Below are positions 29,142 through 38,816 of a stretch of 64,000 nt of DNA, in pieces (position 1 is the first letter of the stretch; each line of letters begins with the position of its first letter). Source of the DNA: Priestia aryabhattai (GTDB taxonomy: Bacteria; Bacillota; Bacilli; Bacillales; Bacillaceae_H). The translations under genes and the position numbers were made by a program. A model generated the notes under the pieces. It was not told the DNA's origin. It did not search any database and saw only the letters and a list, made by a program, of their open reading frames with translations. The DNA lies in assembly GCF_023715685.1 (NCBI RefSeq), contig NZ_JAMBOQ010000007.1, forward strand, positions 76,410-140,409, read 5' to 3'.

Positions 29142-29948
29142 GTGGAGACAATAAAATTTGCTATTACATCAAAAGGCAACCAAATATCAAATACGCTTAT
29201 GCAAAAAATGAAAACGTATTTATTAGATTTTCATTTAGAATATGATGAAAACCAGCCTGATATTGTAGTGTCAGTAGGAGGAGATGGAACGCTTCTCTAC
29301 GCGTTTCACCGCTATCGAAACCGACTTGACAAGACGGCTTTTATTGGGGTTCATACCGGCCATCTAGGCTTTTACGCAGATTGGACACCTGATGAGATTG
29401 AGAAGCTGGTGATTGCTATTGCAAAGACACCCTATCAGACTGTAGAGTATCCACTGCTCGAAGTGATTATTCGCTATACAAACGGTGGGCGCGAAGCTCG
29501 ATACTTAGCTCTGAATGAATGCACGGTAAAAAGTGTAGAAGGTTCTTTAGTAATGGATGTGGAAATTAAAGGACAGCGATTTGAAACATTCCGAGGAGAC
29601 GGCCTCTGTGTATCCACTCCCTCGGGAAGTACAGCTTATAACAAATCCCTTGGAGGCGCGATTTTACATCCTTCGCTTCAAGCTATTCAAATTGCTGAAA
29701 TGGCTTCTATTAACAATCGAGTGTTCCGTACGATAGGTTCTCCCTTGGTTCTTCCTGGACATCATACAGCGCTGTTAAAGCCTGTAAACGACGCAGACTT
29801 TCAAATTACCATTGATCATTTAACTCTTTTACATAAAGATGTAAAGTCGATTCAATTTCGGGTAGCAAGCGAAAAAATTCGATTTGCTCGCTTTCGCGCG
29901 TTTCCTTTCTGGCAGCGTGTCAGAGACTCTTTTGTATGTGATGATTAA
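29142..29948 (+). CDS. nadK: NAD kinase
   Basis: This 268-residue enzyme phosphorylates NAD to NADP. The GGDGT motif is at residues 46-50 and NECTVKS plus the glycine-rich [15 protein letters not shown] follow. It matches the smaller YjbN/PpnK type of Firmicutes. The GTG start is preceded by GGGGAGAG. It is 14 bases upstream of the pseudouridine synthase gene and in the relQ cluster, the B. subtilis arrangement. Confidence 0.96.
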   Translation: METIKFAITSKGNQISNTLMQKMKTYLLDFHLEYDENQPDIVVSVGGDGTLLYAFHRYRNRLDKTAFIGVHTGHLGFYADWTPDEIEKLVIAIAKTPYQTVEYPLLEVIIRYTNGGREARYLALNECTVKSVEGSLVMDVEIKGQRFETFRGDGLCVSTPSGSTAYNKSLGGAILHPSLQAIQIAEMASINNRVFRTIGSPLVLPGHHTALLKPVNDADFQITIDHLTLLHKDVKSIQFRVASEKIRFARFRAFPFWQRVRDSFVCDD

Positions 29949-29962
29949 AGGCAGGGAAGAGA

Positions 29963-30856
29963 ATGAAACAAGTTTTTACGTTGAGTTGGACCGTGGATAA
30001 TTCTTTCGAGGGTGTAGCGGTTCGCGAATTTTTAAAAGAACATGATATTTCCAAAGCTTCTCTGACGGACATTAAGTTCAGAGGAGGAGCAATTGAAGTA
30101 AATGGAAAGCATGCAACGGTTCGGTATATTCTGCAAAAAGGTGACGAAATCAAGGTGGCGTTTCCACCAGAAAAAGCAAGTGAAAGTCTTCTTCCTAAAG
30201 CTATACCTTTGGATATTGTATACGAAGATGAGTATATATTAGTTTTGAATAAGCAGCCAAACATGCCAAGTATACCTTCTCGAGAACATCTAACGTGGTC
30301 ACTAAGTAATGCTGTGCTCTATTATTATGAGAAAAATAACATTGACTCGACTGTTCATCTTGTGAATAGGTTGGACCGAGACACATCTGGGCTGCTTATT
30401 GTCGCCAAGCATAGGCACGTTCATTACTTATTCTCTAAAGCACAAAAAGAACATGAAATTAAACGCGTATACCGAGCTTTTGTTCATGGTAAGCTTGTTG
30501 GCAAGGAAACGATAGAGGCACCGATTGGCCGAAAAGAGTCAAGTATCATCGAACGGGAAGTAAGAGAAGATGGGCAGTTTGCTATTACACACTATACGGC
30601 GCTTCGTCAATATTCTTCTTTTACAGAAGTTTCTCTTTCGCTTGAGACGGGGAGAACTCACCAAATTCGTGTTCATATGGCTTATAAAGGATATCCACTG
30701 CTTGGAGATACTCTATATGGCGGAACGAATCATCTTATTTCTCGTCAAGCTCTCCACAGCTATGAGCTCACTTTTTTTCATCCTTTTTTTAAAAAAACAT
30801 TGTCTTTTACAGCACCTTTGCCGTCAGATATGCAGAAACTTCAAATCGTAAGATAA
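29963..30856 (+). CDS. yjbO: RluA/RluD-family pseudouridine synthase YjbO
   Basis: This 297-residue enzyme isomerises uridine in RNA to pseudouridine. The catalytic segment RLDRDTSGLLI (about residue 135, with the essential aspartate) and the GRTHQIRVHM motif are intact. The N-terminus contains an S4-like segment (DIKFRGGAIEVNGK). The RNA target is not known. ATG follows GGGAAGAG, and it ends the relQ-nadK cluster with a terminator shared with convergent prpE. Confidence 0.92.
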   Translation: MKQVFTLSWTVDNSFEGVAVREFLKEHDISKASLTDIKFRGGAIEVNGKHATVRYILQKGDEIKVAFPPEKASESLLPKAIPLDIVYEDEYILVLNKQPNMPSIPSREHLTWSLSNAVLYYYEKNNIDSTVHLVNRLDRDTSGLLIVAKHRHVHYLFSKAQKEHEIKRVYRAFVHGKLVGKETIEAPIGRKESSIIEREVREDGQFAITHYTALRQYSSFTEVSLSLETGRTHQIRVHMAYKGYPLLGDTLYGGTNHLISRQALHSYELTFFHPFFKKTLSFTAPLPSDMQKLQIVR

Positions 30857-30894
30857 AAGTCGCTTTTTTTTAATGAAAAGCGACTTTCTTTTTA
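30856..30894. terminator. Terminator between yjbO and prpE
   Basis: AAAGTCGCTTTT and AAAAGCGACTTT form a stem with T tracts on both sides, serving the convergent genes. Confidence 0.88.
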
Positions 30895-31632
30895 CACGAA
30901 GTGATTAAATTTTTCCTCTACATAAGGCATAGATGAAGGCACCGATATAATATTCCCTTCAGGATACTGAAACGCCGTTAAAGCTCCTCCAAAAACTGCG
31001 CCTGTATCAATATTAATGGTATTATGAATTTTTCTGGCTTTTACTACGGGTGTATGCCCATACACGATAAAAGGTTTTCCGTTATAATGTTTGGCCCAAT
31101 CCCGCCGGACAGGCATGCCATTTGGATGTTTTTCACCCGTAATGTCTCCGTACAACACAAATGTTTTTACTTTTTTATCCGTTCTGCCAATGTATTCAGC
31201 TTTAAGACCGGCGTGAGCAATAATTAATTGGTTTTGATCAAGCTGCACATATAGAGGTGATTGTTCATAAAGCTCAATGAACTTTTTTTTAATGAATTTC
31301 TGTTCTCTTGAAGGCAAAGCTTCGTACTCAGCAACGGTCGTTTCTAACCCATGAGTAATTTGCACTTTGTTACCGCAAAAGAAGCGATATAGCTTATTGC
31401 AGTGATTGCCTGGACAGTAGTAAGCTTGCTGATGCTTTATTACAAGCGACCATACGAGTTCAATCACTTTTAGTGAATGAGGTCCTCGGTCTGTTAAATC
31501 ACCTACAAATCCAAGGCGCCGTCCGTCAGAGTGGACAGGAATCCCGTCTTGCCACTCATACCCAAGTTTTTCTGTTAACACTTTTAATTCATCATAGCAC
31601 CCATGGATATCGCCTATTATATCTACTTGCAT
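30892..31632 (-). CDS. prpE: Bis(5'-nucleosyl)-tetraphosphatase PrpE
   Basis: This 246-residue phosphoesterase of the PPP superfamily shows GDIHG (residues 7-11), [12 protein letters not shown] and VYGHTPV metal-binding motifs. B. subtilis PrpE hydrolyses Ap4A-type dinucleotides and is linked to spore germination. The fourth residue in GNHC replaces the usual Glu of GNHE; I recall the same in B. subtilis PrpE, so I do not treat it as damage. It is monocistronic and convergent with yjbO. Confidence 0.93.
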   Translation of the reverse strand: MQVDIIGDIHGCYDELKVLTEKLGYEWQDGIPVHSDGRRLGFVGDLTDRGPHSLKVIELVWSLVIKHQQAYYCPGNHCNKLYRFFCGNKVQITHGLETTVAEYEALPSREQKFIKKKFIELYEQSPLYVQLDQNQLIIAHAGLKAEYIGRTDKKVKTFVLYGDITGEKHPNGMPVRRDWAKHYNGKPFIVYGHTPVVKARKIHNTINIDTGAVFGGALTAFQYPEGNIISVPSSMPYVEEKFNHFV

Positions 31633-31809
31633 CTTTTATCCACATCCTTAAAAGGTTTTTCCTTTGACGATATAAAATTACCCTTATATGGAGCAAACTA
31701 TGTGTAGAACTTATATATTATTGGGAAAAGAGTAAAGAGCTGTGAGTTGAAAAAAAACAAAATTCATCATAAAGTTAAATGAGTTTTGTGCGACAGGGAG
31801 GTTGAAGAC

Positions 31810-33186
31810 ATGACAGATTCAATTGAAAAAGAAGAAAAGGCATGGTTCGCCGAACATTTATTATCACTTTTAGAAAAAAATGAAATCGATGCATTTCGTG
31901 AAGAATTTTTACATATGCATACGTATGACCAAGCTCAATTTTTTGAAGAATTAGATGAGCCTTCTAGATTTGCGCTGTATGAGATGTTATCTCCGGAAGA
32001 AATGGCAGATATCTTTGAAAATGTAGAGATACGAGAAGAAGATTATCAAGAAATTCTCTCAGAGATGCATCCGAATTTTGCAGCAGACATGCTGTCAGAA
32101 ATGTCTGCGGATGATGCCGTTGACGTATTAAATGAATTGGATAAAGAACAAGTGGCGAGTTATTTAACGATTATGGATGAAGAAGCAGCCGATGAAATTA
32201 AAGAGTTGCTTCATTACGAGGAATATACCGCTGGAAGTATTATGACGACTGAGTTTGTGGCCATTCGTGAAAATCAAACCGTACATTCAGCTATGCACAT
32301 TTTACGCAGGGAAGCTCCAGAAGCAGAAACGATTTATTATGTATTTGTTATTGATGAACAAAAGCATCTAGCAGGTGTTATCTCTCTTCGTGATTTAATT
32401 ATAGCAGATGACGATACGATGATAAGCGAAGTTATGAATGAACGAGTCGTATCCGTGTCAGTAGCAGAAGACCAAGAAGAAGTTGCGCGTATTATGCGCG
32501 ATTACAACTTTCTTGCGCTTCCAGTTGTTGATTTTCAGCAGCATCTTCTCGGGATTATTACGGTTGATGATGTGATGGATGTTCTTGATGAAGAGGCATC
32601 GGATGACTATTCTAAATTAGCCGGTATTAGTGATGTAGATGATACGATTGATCACAATCCTTTAGTAGCGGCAAAAAAGAGGCTGCCTTGGCTTATCATT
32701 TTGCTGTTTTTAGGAATGATGACAGCGAGTTTAATTGGACGTTTTGAAGATACGTTGAATCAAGTAGCAATTTTAGCTGTATTTATACCTTTGATTGGCG
32801 GTATGGCTGGTAATACAGGGACACAGGCACTAGCCGTTGCGGTTCGTGGACTGGCGACGGGAGAAATTGAAGAAGAAAGCAAATTTAAGCTGTTAATCCG
32901 AGAAGCAGCTACCGGAATGATTACGGGCGCATCATGTGGACTTTTAGTCGTATTAATTGTTTATATTTGGCAAGGAGATCTTATTTTAGGCGCTTTGGTA
33001 GGCGTCTCTGTATTTTCAACATTGATTGTGGCTACACTAGCAGGAGCGTTTATCCCGCTTCTTATGCACAGGTTCAAAATTGACCCTGCAGTCGCATCAG
33101 GACCATTTATTACAACGATCAATGATCTTATCAGTATTTTAATTTACTTCGGTCTAGCGACAACATTTATGAGTTATTTAAAATAA
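31810..33186 (+). CDS. mgtE: Magnesium transporter MgtE
   Basis: This 458-residue protein has an acidic N-terminal domain (about residues 1-130), two CBS domains (about 135-255, with GVISLRDLI and LLGIITVDDVMDVL) and a five-span C-terminal channel with GGMAGNTGTQALAVAVRG. MgtE conducts Mg2+ and closes when cytosolic Mg2+ is high. The start at 31810 follows GGGAGG. I see no M-box riboswitch in the 150-base leader, unlike ykoK of B. subtilis, so this may be a second, differently controlled copy. Confidence 0.93.
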   Translation: MTDSIEKEEKAWFAEHLLSLLEKNEIDAFREEFLHMHTYDQAQFFEELDEPSRFALYEMLSPEEMADIFENVEIREEDYQEILSEMHPNFAADMLSEMSADDAVDVLNELDKEQVASYLTIMDEEAADEIKELLHYEEYTAGSIMTTEFVAIRENQTVHSAMHILRREAPEAETIYYVFVIDEQKHLAGVISLRDLIIADDDTMISEVMNERVVSVSVAEDQEEVARIMRDYNFLALPVVDFQQHLLGIITVDDVMDVLDEEASDDYSKLAGISDVDDTIDHNPLVAAKKRLPWLIILLFLGMMTASLIGRFEDTLNQVAILAVFIPLIGGMAGNTGTQALAVAVRGLATGEIEEESKFKLLIREAATGMITGASCGLLVVLIVYIWQGDLILGALVGVSVFSTLIVATLAGAFIPLLMHRFKIDPAVASGPFITTINDLISILIYFGLATTFMSYLK

Positions 33187-33199
33187 TAACAGGAACTTT

Positions 33200-33237
33200 A
33201 GAATTCGGCATGAGTAATCATGTCGGATTTTCATTAT
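33200..33237 (+). terminator. Terminator of mgtE
   Basis: ATTCGGCATGA-GTAA-TCATGTCGGAT pairs with two mismatched or wobble positions, followed by TTTTC. Confidence 0.7.
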
Positions 33238-33345
33238 CAGTTCATATAGTTGACAGAGAGCCTTCAAGCTTTTATGATTAACCTTTAATTTTGAATACTA
33301 ACGTCTTCGTTTTACAAATAGCGAAGGTAAAAGGAGGGGAATCTA

Positions 33346-35205
33346 ATGGAACAGCACGCGTCCTTTACATCACTTGTTATCGTCATTAGTTTGGCCTTTT
33401 TAACGCCTATACTGTTGCATCGGTTTAAACTCAACATTATACCTGTAGTCGTGGCTGAAATTATTATGGGATTAATTATAGGAAAAAGTGGTTTTGACCT
33501 TGTTGAGCAGGATATGTGGCTTGAAACACTTTCCACTCTAGGCTTTATCTTTTTGATGTTTTTAAGTGGTTTAGAAATTGATTTTTCTGCTTTTGCGGGA
33601 GGAAATTCAAAAGACAAAAAGGCATCAGGGGCGAAAGTGCCAAATGCTTTTTCCATTTCTATACTAGTGTTTGCAGCTATCTTTGCGGTTTCACTATTTT
33701 TGTCCTATGTTTTTGTATGGACAGGTTTTATTGATAATGCCTTTTTGATGACGCTTATTATTTCTACCATTTCACTAGGAGTAGTAGTGCCGACGTTAAA
33801 AGATGCACAGATTATGAAAAAGCCGATTGGACAAACCATTTTACTGATTGCGGTTATTGCGGACTTAGTCACGATGATTTTACTAGCCGTATTTGCTTCC
33901 GTCTATGATAAATCAGGAAATAGTAATACATGGTTGATTTTAATTTTATTTGGAGTAGGAGTGATTTTATACTTCATAGGGAAGCAGTTTAAAAACCGAT
34001 CGTTTCTTGAAACAATGTCTAAAGGCACAATTCAAATCGACACGCGCGCCGTATTTGCACTCATTATCATTCTGGTGGGCCTTTCGGAATCAATTGGTGT
34101 TGAGAACATTTTAGGCGCTTTTTTAGCGGGATCACTCGTTTCTCTTCTTGCGCCTAACAAAAACTTAGTTCATAAATTAGATTCGTTTGGCTACGGATTT
34201 TTAATTCCTATCTTTTTTGTGATGGTAGGAGTTAAGCTTGACGTTTGGTCATTGTTCAGTGATAAAAAAGTGCTGATTTTAATGCCTTTATTATTTATTG
34301 CATTGTTAATATCCAAGCTGGTCCCAGCGTTAATTTTAAGAAAATGGTATGATATGAAAACTGTTTTGGCATCGGGTTTTCTTTTAACATCGACTTTATC
34401 ACTTGTTATTGCAGCAGCAACGGTTGGTGAAAATATCGGTGTTATTGATTCACAAATGTCCGGTGCGCTGATTTTGGTGGCGATTATTACATGTATTATT
34501 ACACCAATTATCTTTAGAAAGCTATTTCCAAAGCCAGAAATCAATGACAAAAAGTTGAAGGTTAATATGCTCGGTGCAAATCAATTTACACTCCCGGTTA
34601 TTCGAGAAATGGATCTTGATTTATATGATGTGACGATTTATCATCCTACTCAGGACAAGATTGAAAACCGTACGTCCGATTCTATTTTTAATATCGTCGA
34701 CATCGATGGATATAGTCAGGAAACTTTAAAACGTATGGAAATTTTAGATGCGGATGTATTAGTTGTGACAACAGGAGAAGAAGAGAGAAATAGCGACATT
34801 GCTCTATTTGCAAAAGAATATGGTACAGAACGGGTTATTGCCCGCGTAGAAAGTCCTGTATTAGATGAAAAGATGAAAGAAAATAACATTGAAGTTTTTT
34901 CTGTACTGTTATCTACGACTGCATTGCTAAAAGCTTTAATCGAATCGCCAAATATTTTAAATATCTTAACGAATCAAGAAACAGCACTTTATCAAATCAA
35001 TATGCGTAACCCTAAATATGAGGGGGTAGAGCTTCGTAAGTTCCCATTTACAGGAGATGTGATTTTTGTTCGAATCTTTAGAGGCAAAGATTCCATTGTA
35101 CCTCATGGCGATACGGAGCTTGAATTTGATGATCGTTTGATTGTAACAGGGTCTCGTTCGTATGTGAATGAATTGCGTATGCTTCTTGAGTATAAAATTA
35201 GATAA
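33346..35205 (+). CDS. yjbQ: CPA2-family cation/proton antiporter YjbQ with RCK module
   Basis: This 619-residue protein has about 12 spans (residues 1-390), a TrkA-N/RCK-like domain (about 400-525) and a TrkA-C domain (about 535-619). It is a KefB-type monovalent cation:proton antiporter, matching YjbQ of B. subtilis, and probably exports potassium or sodium. The RCK domain lacks the canonical GxGxxG turn (the position reads MLGANQFTLPVI), so nucleotide binding may be altered or absent. It begins with an AGGAGG site and has its own terminator. The ion and signal are not known from sequence. Confidence 0.88.
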   Translation: MEQHASFTSLVIVISLAFLTPILLHRFKLNIIPVVVAEIIMGLIIGKSGFDLVEQDMWLETLSTLGFIFLMFLSGLEIDFSAFAGGNSKDKKASGAKVPNAFSISILVFAAIFAVSLFLSYVFVWTGFIDNAFLMTLIISTISLGVVVPTLKDAQIMKKPIGQTILLIAVIADLVTMILLAVFASVYDKSGNSNTWLILILFGVGVILYFIGKQFKNRSFLETMSKGTIQIDTRAVFALIIILVGLSESIGVENILGAFLAGSLVSLLAPNKNLVHKLDSFGYGFLIPIFFVMVGVKLDVWSLFSDKKVLILMPLLFIALLISKLVPALILRKWYDMKTVLASGFLLTSTLSLVIAAATVGENIGVIDSQMSGALILVAIITCIITPIIFRKLFPKPEINDKKLKVNMLGANQFTLPVIREMDLDLYDVTIYHPTQDKIENRTSDSIFNIVDIDGYSQETLKRMEILDADVLVVTTGEEERNSDIALFAKEYGTERVIARVESPVLDEKMKENNIEVFSVLLSTTALLKALIESPNILNILTNQETALYQINMRNPKYEGVELRKFPFTGDVIFVRIFRGKDSIVPHGDTELEFDDRLIVTGSRSYVNELRMLLEYKIR

Positions 35206-35247
35206 AGGTATTTAGGTGGGTTTAGTTTTCTACCTTATTAAATGAGG

Positions 35248-35280
35248 GAAAAGCGCTGCATATGCAGCGCTTTTTTTTAT
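35248..35280 (+). terminator. Terminator of yjbQ
   Basis: AAGCGCTGC-ATAT-GCAGCGCTT followed by eight T residues. Confidence 0.92.
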
Positions 35281-35418
35281 GATTTTTTCAATGCTGAAAA
35301 CAAAAGTATAGCGCTGATTTTGTTTCCAAAAAGGCTACCGCAAAAAAATAAACAAGTTTTTCCGTGTGCAAGCATACATTTTTAAAAGAACGATAACAAG
35401 CAATTGGAGGTATGCTTC

Positions 35419-35931
35419 ATGACTAACTCAAAATCTAAGTCAGAAGAAAACGAGCCGCTAATGTACATTGTCCAGCCAAACGCTACGCAAAATCAGCGTT
35501 CTATGCAATATTATTTCAGTTCAAAACAGCAAGACAATAAAGGAATAAAGAAAGAGCATGTGTTAAAAGAAGAGCCCAGCTTTTCTTCCATTCAAGAAGT
35601 CAAAGAGCCTGACGTAGAAAAAGTGGAAGAGATTAAGCTAGAAAAAGAGGAAGAGCGTTCAATTGTTCCCGTGGATATACCGCAATCAGAGACTAAAAAG
35701 CCAAATAAAATGTTTCAGTCTATGACGATTAAAGAAAAAGTTGAATTTCTATGCAGCTTCCCAGCTCATATGTCTCAACCAATTTGTGAAATTACGTGTC
35801 GAAACCAACAATATATAGGAACAATTTTAGAATTAAAAGAAGGAAGTTTATACGTAAGCGTTCCTCCTAATAAAGAGAAAACAGTATTGACGTTTCATGA
35901 TATTCAGACCATATCTATCGTTAAAATTTAA
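35419..35931 (+). CDS. cotO: Spore coat protein CotO
   Basis: This 170-residue protein matches CotO (YjbX), a morphogenetic protein of the outer spore coat. The N-terminal two thirds is hydrophilic and Glu/Lys/Ser-rich. The conserved C-terminal part, from MTIKEKVEFLCSFPAHM to the end, contains a small beta-rich module (YIGTILELKEGSLYV). The ATG at 35419 follows GGAGG by eight bases. Expression is expected in the mother cell late in sporulation. The neighbouring cotVWXYZ genes of B. subtilis are absent here; yjcA follows directly. Confidence 0.85.
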   Translation: MTNSKSKSEENEPLMYIVQPNATQNQRSMQYYFSSKQQDNKGIKKEHVLKEEPSFSSIQEVKEPDVEKVEEIKLEKEEERSIVPVDIPQSETKKPNKMFQSMTIKEKVEFLCSFPAHMSQPICEITCRNQQYIGTILELKEGSLYVSVPPNKEKTVLTFHDIQTISIVKI

Positions 35932-35936
35932 GTAAC

Positions 35937-35978
35937 TCTAAAAGCTAACAGTGAAAAAGCACGTTAGCTTTTATTTTC
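35937..35978 (+). terminator. Terminator of cotO
   Basis: AAAAGCTAAC and GTTAGCTTTT pair across a 13-base loop, followed by ATTTTC. Confidence 0.75.
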
Positions 35979-36008
35979 ATAAGTTTGTGAATGCACGGAG
36001 GAATGAAG

Positions 36009-36344
36009 ATGACATGGATTTATCTAACATTATTTGTCTTTGCGACGTTTCGACTTACTCGTCTAATTGTTTTTGATAAAATTACGGCTTTTATTCGTAA
36101 ACCGTTTCATAAAATTGTAGAAGATCAAGATGAACAAGGAAATACGGTAACTTACTTGGAGATAAAAGGGAAGGGACTGCAACGATGGATTGGAGAGCTG
36201 CTCAGCTGTTATTGGTGTACGGGCATATGGTGTGCGGTAGGAATTTATTTTAGTTATGTAGCAATCCCGCACATTGCTATTCCTATCATTACAATCTTAG
36301 CTATTGCAGGATGTGCAGGAATTATAGAATCTTTTATGAAATAA
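36009..36344 (+). CDS. yjcA: Sporulation membrane protein YjcA (DUF1360)
   Basis: This 111-residue protein has an N-terminal span, a polar middle and two C-terminal hydrophobic helices. The DUF1360 signature GELLSCYWCTGIW is near residues 62-74. B. subtilis YjcA is made during sporulation. I use the ATG at 36009, seven bases after GGAGG; the earlier ATGs overlap the ribosome site. Molecular function is unknown. It sits between cotO and the unrecognised coat-like genes. Confidence 0.85.
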   Translation: MTWIYLTLFVFATFRLTRLIVFDKITAFIRKPFHKIVEDQDEQGNTVTYLEIKGKGLQRWIGELLSCYWCTGIWCAVGIYFSYVAIPHIAIPIITILAIAGCAGIIESFMK

Positions 36345-36352
36345 ATGGACGA

Positions 36353-36394
36353 GTTAAAAGACATATTGAACATCAATATGTCTTTTAATAATTA
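36353..36394. terminator. Bidirectional terminator after yjcA
   Basis: AAAAGACATATTGA-ACA-TCAATATGTCTTTT is a 14-bp perfect stem with T-rich flanks on both strands. Confidence 0.9.
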
Positions 36395-37225
36395 AGGGAA
36401 ATTTAGCACAACTTTATTTAAAAAAGGGATACCTTCTTGCCACTCTTCACTATAAAAAAAGCCTTCTAGCATAAATGAAGTCGTATCAGAGGACAGAGGA
36501 ATGACTACTTGAAAAGAGTCAAATAGTAATTTGTCTTTTGGCTTTAATACTGTTTGCTTAATAGGTTTGATCCAATATTCACCGTCATTTTGAATTTTTT
36601 CGTTCCATTTTGGATGAGCGTAGCGCCATTCTAAAGAAGAAGAGGGAATACTAGAAACTTCAATGCCTTTTTCATCAATAATCTTCCCGCTTAATATAGC
36701 AGAAGCAGTGGGTTTTATTTTTAAGCAAAGTACGGGAGAGCGTAAAGTACTGCTCGTTTGATTTTGAATAATTACGTTGCCGAACATCATCAGCTCGCTT
36801 TCATCTTGTTCTGGCAGCAGTATAGAATGTTGAAAGAAACAGAGGATATCACTCTTTTCAAACCTTTCCACGGGTTTTTCCACAATTTTTTCGATTACTT
36901 TTTCCACAATCTTTTCTTCAATAACGGGCTGTTTTCTCGAGGCTTTTTCTCGGAATGCTTCTGCAATAATTTTTTGTTCAGAAAGCTCGTTTCTCAGTAA
37001 ATCCAGCTCTTTTTCTAATCCTTCAATTTCTACTTCTTTTTCAGATGTAGAAAGCGTCTCAGCGTGTTTCTTCTTCCAAAACGATGTATTTTCTTTTTCT
37101 CGTTCTAAAGCTCGTTCATAGCTTTTTAATTGGTTCTGTACGTGCCGAATTTCCGATTTATAGTGAATGAGCTTTTGTTTTAATTGAGTTAAATCATCTT
37201 TAGGGGAAGGGGAGTTACGACTCAT
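36392..37225 (-). CDS. Coiled-coil protein, putative sporulation-associated
   Basis: I do not recognise this 277-residue protein. Residues 1-110 form a charged coiled coil rich in Glu and Lys. A repetitive charged segment with VEKVIEKIVEKPVERFE follows (about 108-125). The C-terminal 140 residues are beta-rich with many hydroxyl and aromatic residues. AAAGGAG precedes the ATG. Its place among cotO, yjcA and spoVIF suggests a role in the spore coat or its assembly, but this is inference only. Confidence 0.7.
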   Translation of the reverse strand: MSRNSPSPKDDLTQLKQKLIHYKSEIRHVQNQLKSYERALEREKENTSFWKKKHAETLSTSEKEVEIEGLEKELDLLRNELSEQKIIAEAFREKASRKQPVIEEKIVEKVIEKIVEKPVERFEKSDILCFFQHSILLPEQDESELMMFGNVIIQNQTSSTLRSPVLCLKIKPTASAILSGKIIDEKGIEVSSIPSSSLEWRYAHPKWNEKIQNDGEYWIKPIKQTVLKPKDKLLFDSFQVVIPLSSDTTSFMLEGFFYSEEWQEGIPFLNKVVLNFP

Positions 37226-37323
37226 CTAGTAGTCTCCTTTCCTGCTGAGCTATGAATTAATTTTGTAAACCTGAGCTGCCCACAGCAGTTTTATTTATAT
37301 GTATGCACAAAGCTTGTAAACGA

Positions 37324-37352
37324 TGAAAAAAGAGGAGAAATATTCTCCTCTG
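37324..37352 (-). terminator. Terminator of the 245-residue gene
   Basis: AGAGGAGAA-ATA-TTCTCCTCT forms a nine-bp stem, with T residues following on the minus strand. Confidence 0.85.
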
Positions 37353-37363
37353 AGGGTATCTAA

Positions 37364-38101
37364 TTAATCAAAATCTGTTTCAAAAGAACTTTCGTAGCTA
37401 CTACTTTCCTCATCATCGTGATGGCGTCTTCCAGGGAAGAGAGCTTCACATTGAGGTGGATATTCAATAGGTGCGCAACCACTGGCTGAATCTATAATAT
37501 CAGGACGAGGATAGCAGAAGCTGCCTTCCACTTCAATTTTTACATCTTTTTCAATTTGTACGCTGAAACATAATACGAGCTCAAAGCTTAACAGCTGTAA
37601 ATCACAATGTGATAATCTGATAGAACCACCGGATCCTTCAAAAGAATCAAGGTGAACAACTGGCTCTGTACCTTCTGGAGCACAAAGGTAAAACGTTTGA
37701 TGTGTCTTCCATGGAATATTACAAGAGGTAATGCTATGATGCTTGTGATGACCACCTAAATCAATTATCTTAATTTTATAGAAGCCACTGATCGATAATC
37801 TAACTTCATGAAGAATAACCACTTCTCCATCCGGTAAAACGATTTTTCTAGAGCGGCGACCACCGTGTGGTACAAGTTCAATTACTTTATCCAGTGCATC
37901 TTCATCTGAAGGATCCACAGGTTTACCGTCACTATCTGTTAAAATAATTTCAACGTCTGCGTCATGCCCTAAATCTTTAAGTGCTTCTTCATCAAATAAT
38001 GAAGTGTCGTTAGTAAAGATTTGTGGTAAAACAACTTGACGTCTAACCCAGTCGTACACTTTAGGTACGCGGATACATAATGATTCAAAAAGTTCTCCCA
38101 T
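37364..38101 (-). CDS. Unrecognised protein with acidic C-terminal tail, coat-like context
   Basis: A 245-residue soluble protein that I cannot place in a named family. The N-terminus carries CIRVPKVYDWVRRQVVLP, the middle is beta-rich with a His-rich turn (GGHHKHHS), and seven cysteines are scattered along the chain. It ends in a basic-His/acidic-Ser tail (RRHHDDEESSSYES). There is no signal peptide or membrane span. Cysteine content and location in the sporulation cluster fit a crosslinked coat or exosporium protein. It has an excellent AGGAGG site and its own terminator. Confidence 0.7.
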   Translation of the reverse strand: MGELFESLCIRVPKVYDWVRRQVVLPQIFTNDTSLFDEEALKDLGHDADVEIILTDSDGKPVDPSDEDALDKVIELVPHGGRRSRKIVLPDGEVVILHEVRLSISGFYKIKIIDLGGHHKHHSITSCNIPWKTHQTFYLCAPEGTEPVVHLDSFEGSGGSIRLSHCDLQLLSFELVLCFSVQIEKDVKIEVEGSFCYPRPDIIDSASGCAPIEYPPQCEALFPGRRHHDDEESSSYESSFETDFD

Positions 38102-38362
38102 TTTTAAACCTCCTAATTGTAATTGTCCTTCCTTTACGCTTTTCGTTACTAGGTATCGGACTACTATAGTGTATGAATGATCTGCTTTTATGTTCCTTAG
38201 TAAAAGCGGAATTTATCGGAATAAATTCTAGTGGGAACGAGCATAAAAAATGAAGGAAATAATAAACTCAATTACAGCATATTCATGTTAATAAAAAGTG
38301 TTATTCATCTTTAACTGATTTTTTAGAAGTTGTGGGTTATTTATAATGAAGGAGTGAAGGGC

Positions 38363-38749
38363 ATGAGTGAGGAAAAAACAAAACAATATATTGCTTCATT
38401 GAAGTCAGAACTGGCTTTTTATAAAGAAGAATATCAAAAATTCAAGCATCAAGAATTTGAGTATGAAGATATTAAGGAAGAATTAGTGGAATTAAAGCAA
38501 AAGCATGAAGAAGAAAAAAGAAAACTAGAGGAAAAAATAGATTGGCTTAAAGCATGCGTCAATGAACAAAAATCAAAAACCGAAAAGTCCATTGTACAGT
38601 ACAATCATGAAGCGCAAGGAACCATTCGAGAGCTGCAAAATCAGCTGCGTGAAGTGACAGCGCAAAAAGGAGGAGAAAGCTCGAGAGCAAGGAAGCCAAA
38701 AAACAGCACGGATTTATTTTTGTCCATGCAGCGCAAAATGGACAAATAA
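38363..38749 (+). CDS. Small coiled-coil protein, unknown
   Basis: A 128-residue highly charged protein, predicted as nearly continuous coiled coil for residues 5-110. A basic C-terminal tail (SSRARKPKNSTDLFLSMQRKMDK) follows. The ATG at 38363 follows AAGGAG; the frame extends farther upstream without a ribosome site. I do not recognise it. It may belong with the neighbouring sporulation genes, a guess from position. Confidence 0.68.
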   Translation: MSEEKTKQYIASLKSELAFYKEEYQKFKHQEFEYEDIKEELVELKQKHEEEKRKLEEKIDWLKACVNEQKSKTEKSIVQYNHEAQGTIRELQNQLREVTAQKGGESSRARKPKNSTDLFLSMQRKMDK

Positions 38750-38816
38750 GAGAGAACGTCTTTCTTTAGTCCTGAATATAATGTTATAGATAGGATGCTG
38801 TGAAAAGGAGGGAAAC

